From positions 1 to 7,349 of the forward strand of contig JAEWIK010000031.1 of the NCBI GenBank assembly GCA_023387135.1: 7,349 bases of DNA, written 5' to 3'. The position numbers and the translations under genes are program-made. This document shows positions 5,797 to 7,349 of the stretch, piece by piece. This DNA comes from Actinomycetes bacterium (lineage in GTDB: Bacteria > Actinomycetota > Actinomycetes > Propionibacteriales > Propionibacteriaceae). Below the pieces are notes generated by a model that saw only the letters and a list, made by a program, of their open reading frames with translations, was not told where the DNA came from and ran no database searches. The first letter of the stretch is position 1; each line of letters opens with the position of its first letter.

Positions 5797-5910
5797 TCAC
5801 CGAGGGCCCGCACCTCCACTCCACAAGGCGAACCGCCGGCGCGGTGTCGCCGGGTCCGCGCGTGCCCGCGTCCGACGCCCGGCGAATCGTTATCGGGACG
5901 AAATATGTTG
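5797..5910. other. Intergenic segment with a GC-rich inverted repeat
   Basis: After the repressor stop, CGCCGGG (5848-5854) can pair with CCCGGCG (5878-5884) across a 23-nt loop. A small ACCGC/GCGGT hairpin (5832-5845) precedes it. There is no T-run, so an intrinsic terminator cannot be claimed. Half-sites TCGT (5887-5890), ACGA (5898-5901) and TCGT (5911-5914) alternate in orientation up to the -35 of the next promoter. Confidence 0.3.
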
Positions 5911-5913
5911 TCG

Positions 5914-5942
5914 TTGACCCCATACCCGGGCACGCCTATGCT
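5914..5942 (+). promoter_or_regulatory. Sigma-70-type promoter of the sugar-binding protein gene
   Basis: TTGACC (5914-5919) and TATGCT (5937-5942) are separated by exactly 17 nt, close to consensus at both boxes. Transcription would start near 5949 and give a 5' leader of about 48 nt. Operator-like half-sites overlap and precede the -35, and CGAAA repeats lie in the leader, consistent with control by the LacI regulator upstream. Confidence 0.75.
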
Positions 5943-5973
5943 GAGCCCCGTCAACCACTGTCGGTGGCACTCT

Positions 5974-5987
5974 CGAAACTATCGAAA
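5974..5987. promoter_or_regulatory. Tandem CGAAA half-sites in the binding-protein leader
   Basis: CGAAA occurs at 5974-5978 and 5983-5987, 9 bp apart, in the 5' leader next to the ribosome binding site; a third copy is at 5899-5903. CGAAACT here is the reverse complement of AGTTTCG found in the repressor promoter (4729-4735). Repressor binding here would block transcription just past the start site. The second copy overlaps the GAAAGG ribosome binding site. Confidence 0.35.
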
Positions 5988-5996
5988 GGTTCAACG

Positions 5997-7334
5997 ATGA
6001 ACAGACGCACCAGGAGGGGCCTCCTCGGAGGGCTTCTGGCCACAGGGCTCGCCCTGAGCCTCGCTGCGTGTAGCACTCCAGCCCCTGGTACCAGCGCGAG
6101 CGCACCAGCGGACTCCTCGGCGCCCGCGAGCAGCAGCGCGCCTGCCGCCGAGCCGGTGACCATGCAGCTGTGGCACAACGGAACCGGCGACAAGGGCCCC
6201 GCCTTCTGGGAGAAGGCAGTCGCCGACTTCAAGGCGAAGAACCCGAACGTCACCATCAAGATCACGATCGTCCAGAACGAGGACTTCGACGGCAAGCTGC
6301 AGACCGCCATGGCCGGCGGCACCACGCCTGACATCTTCCTGCAGCGCGGCGGCGGCAAGCTCAAGGACCAGGTCATGGCCGGCCAGGTCGCCGACATCAC
6401 CGACGCCATCGATCCGACCGTCAAGGAGCAGATCGGCGGCGGCTTCAGCACCGACACGTTCGACGGCAAGATCTACGCGATGCCGACGTCCATCCAGCCC
6501 GAGGGCTTCTGGTACAACGAGGACCTGTTCAAGAAGGCCGGCGTCGACGCCACCTCCATCAAGGACATGCCGTCGCTGAGCGCGGCTGTCAAGAAGCTGC
6601 AGGACTCCGGTGTCGCGGCCATCGCGCTCGGCGCCAAGGACGCCTGGCCGGCAGCCCACTGGTTCTACCAGTTCGCGCTGCGTCAGTGCTCGCAGGACAC
6701 CATCGCCAACCTGGCCACGTCGCAGAACATGGACGACCCGTGCTGGCAGGCCGCCCTGCAGTCGCTGTCCGACTTCGCCGCCACCAAGCCCTTCAACGAC
6801 GGCTTCCTGACGACCTCCGCCCAGCAGGGCGCCGGCTCGTCGGCAGGCATGGTCGCCAACGGCAAGGCAGCCATGGAGCTCATGGGCGGCTGGAACCCCG
6901 GCGTCATCGGTGGCCTGACCCCCGACAAGCAGAACCTTCCGTCGCTGCGGTTCTTCCCGTTCCCCTCGGTCGAGGGTGGCAAGGGTGATCCTTCGGCACT
7001 GATGGCTGGCTCCGACGCGTGGTCCTGCTCCGCCAAGGCCCCGCAGCCGGCGTGCACCGACTTCCTCAACTTCCTCGGCCAGACCGAGCAGCAGGAAGCC
7101 TACGGCACCGCCTTCAGCACCATCCCCGCCAACACGACCGCCGCAGGCGTCGTGACCGACCCGGCACAGAAGGCAGCAGCCGAGGCTCTCGGCAAGGCCG
7201 CCTACACCGTGCTCTGGATCGACAGCGCGCTCGGCCAGGACACCGGCAACGCCATCAACGCGGCCGTCGTCGACCTGCTGGCCGGCAAGGCTGACCCGGC
7301 GGCTGCCGTCGCGGCCATGAAGAAGGCCTTCTAG
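5997..7334 (+). CDS. Carbohydrate ABC transporter solute-binding lipoprotein (family 1)
   Basis: A 445-residue extracellular sugar-binding protein that would capture an oligosaccharide and deliver it to a CUT1-type ABC permease. It has a basic start (MNRRTRR), a hydrophobic core and the lipobox LAAC, with lipidated Cys25. A Ser/Ala/Pro-rich linker (about 26-52) tethers it to the membrane. The mature domain starts VTMQLWHNGTGDKG (54-67). Family blocks include NEDFDGKLQTAMAGG (94-108), TTPDIFLQRGGGKL (109-122), DGKIYAMPTSIQPEGFWYNE (156-175) and a C-terminal helix ending at the stop. Four further cysteines (231, 249, 344, 353) could form two disulfides. Aromatic residues Trp217, Trp222, Trp299 and Trp342 could stack on sugar rings. 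ATG 5997 is chosen because it gives a proper signal peptide and has AAAGG upstream. The sugar is unknown; xylobiose-type ligands are one possibility from remembered similarity. Confidence 0.9.
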   Translation: MNRRTRRGLLGGLLATGLALSLAACSTPAPGTSASAPADSSAPASSSAPAAEPVTMQLWHNGTGDKGPAFWEKAVADFKAKNPNVTIKITIVQNEDFDGKLQTAMAGGTTPDIFLQRGGGKLKDQVMAGQVADITDAIDPTVKEQIGGGFSTDTFDGKIYAMPTSIQPEGFWYNEDLFKKAGVDATSIKDMPSLSAAVKKLQDSGVAAIALGAKDAWPAAHWFYQFALRQCSQDTIANLATSQNMDDPCWQAALQSLSDFAATKPFNDGFLTTSAQQGAGSSAGMVANGKAAMELMGGWNPGVIGGLTPDKQNLPSLRFFPFPSVEGGKGDPSALMAGSDAWSCSAKAPQPACTDFLNFLGQTEQQEAYGTAFSTIPANTTAAGVVTDPAQKAAAEALGKAAYTVLWIDSALGQDTGNAINAAVVDLLAGKADPAAAVAAMKKAF

Positions 7335-7339
7335 GCACC

Positions 7340-7349
7340 ATGAGCAGAT
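7340..7349 (+). CDS. Probable start of the next operon gene (likely an ABC permease), truncated
   Basis: An ATG lies 5 nt after the binding-protein stop, and only three codons (Met-Ser-Arg) are visible before the window ends. Position and spacing fit a translationally coupled downstream gene. In CUT1 operons the gene after the binding protein normally encodes a membrane permease, but nothing of the protein itself can confirm that. Confidence 0.35.

Noticed and set aside
5590..5988. CTTTCGATAG at 5590-5599 and its reverse complement at 5979-5988
   Set aside because: The first copy is inside repressor codons for the conserved DLSIVG block. One 10-bp match is weak evidence for an operator in coding sequence, although the TTTCG core is considered elsewhere.

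Overview
The window is GC-rich throughout, with GTG starts, weak or absent Shine-Dalgarno sites on several genes and a leaderless-type promoter in front of the repressor gene. Together with the lipoprotein and regulator sequences, this points to a high-GC actinobacterium. I cannot name the genus from the sequence alone.

Layout, left to right. (1) The left edge holds the 5' part of a minus-strand gene for a secreted YdcF/ElyC-like (DUF218) protein, which runs out of the window. (2) A divergent gap of about 300 bp with two GC-rich inverted repeats separates it from a plus-strand block. (3) The block starts with a family 2-like glycosyltransferase. It is followed by a YqcI/YcgG (GntA-like) heme-dependent N-hydroxylase homologue and a DUF1989 (urea-carboxylase-associated / carboxyguanidine-deiminase-like) protein. 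The last two overlap as GTGA with a strong ribosome binding site, so they are very probably translationally coupled. (4) A lone tnpB of the IS200/IS605 group lies convergently on the minus strand, directly against the end of the DUF1989 gene. It keeps its RuvC triad and zinc finger, has no tnpA beside it, and its 3' end contains a run of small hairpins suited to an omega-RNA. (5) Upstream of tnpB is a structured, non-coding stretch. (6) A LacI-family repressor follows, and then a lipoprotein sugar-binding protein with a very good sigma-70-type promoter. Just before the window ends there is an ATG that probably begins the first permease gene.

Working together: the LacI regulator and the binding protein look like the start of a CUT1-type carbohydrate uptake operon. 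TTTCG/CGAAA half-sites lie upstream of both genes. The GntA-like plus DUF1989 pair joins an enzyme family that N-hydroxylates guanidino groups with a family that includes guanidine-derivative deiminases. This makes it the best candidate here for an undescribed pathway, although its substrate cannot be read from the sequence. TnpB appears to have inserted in the gap between these two functional blocks.
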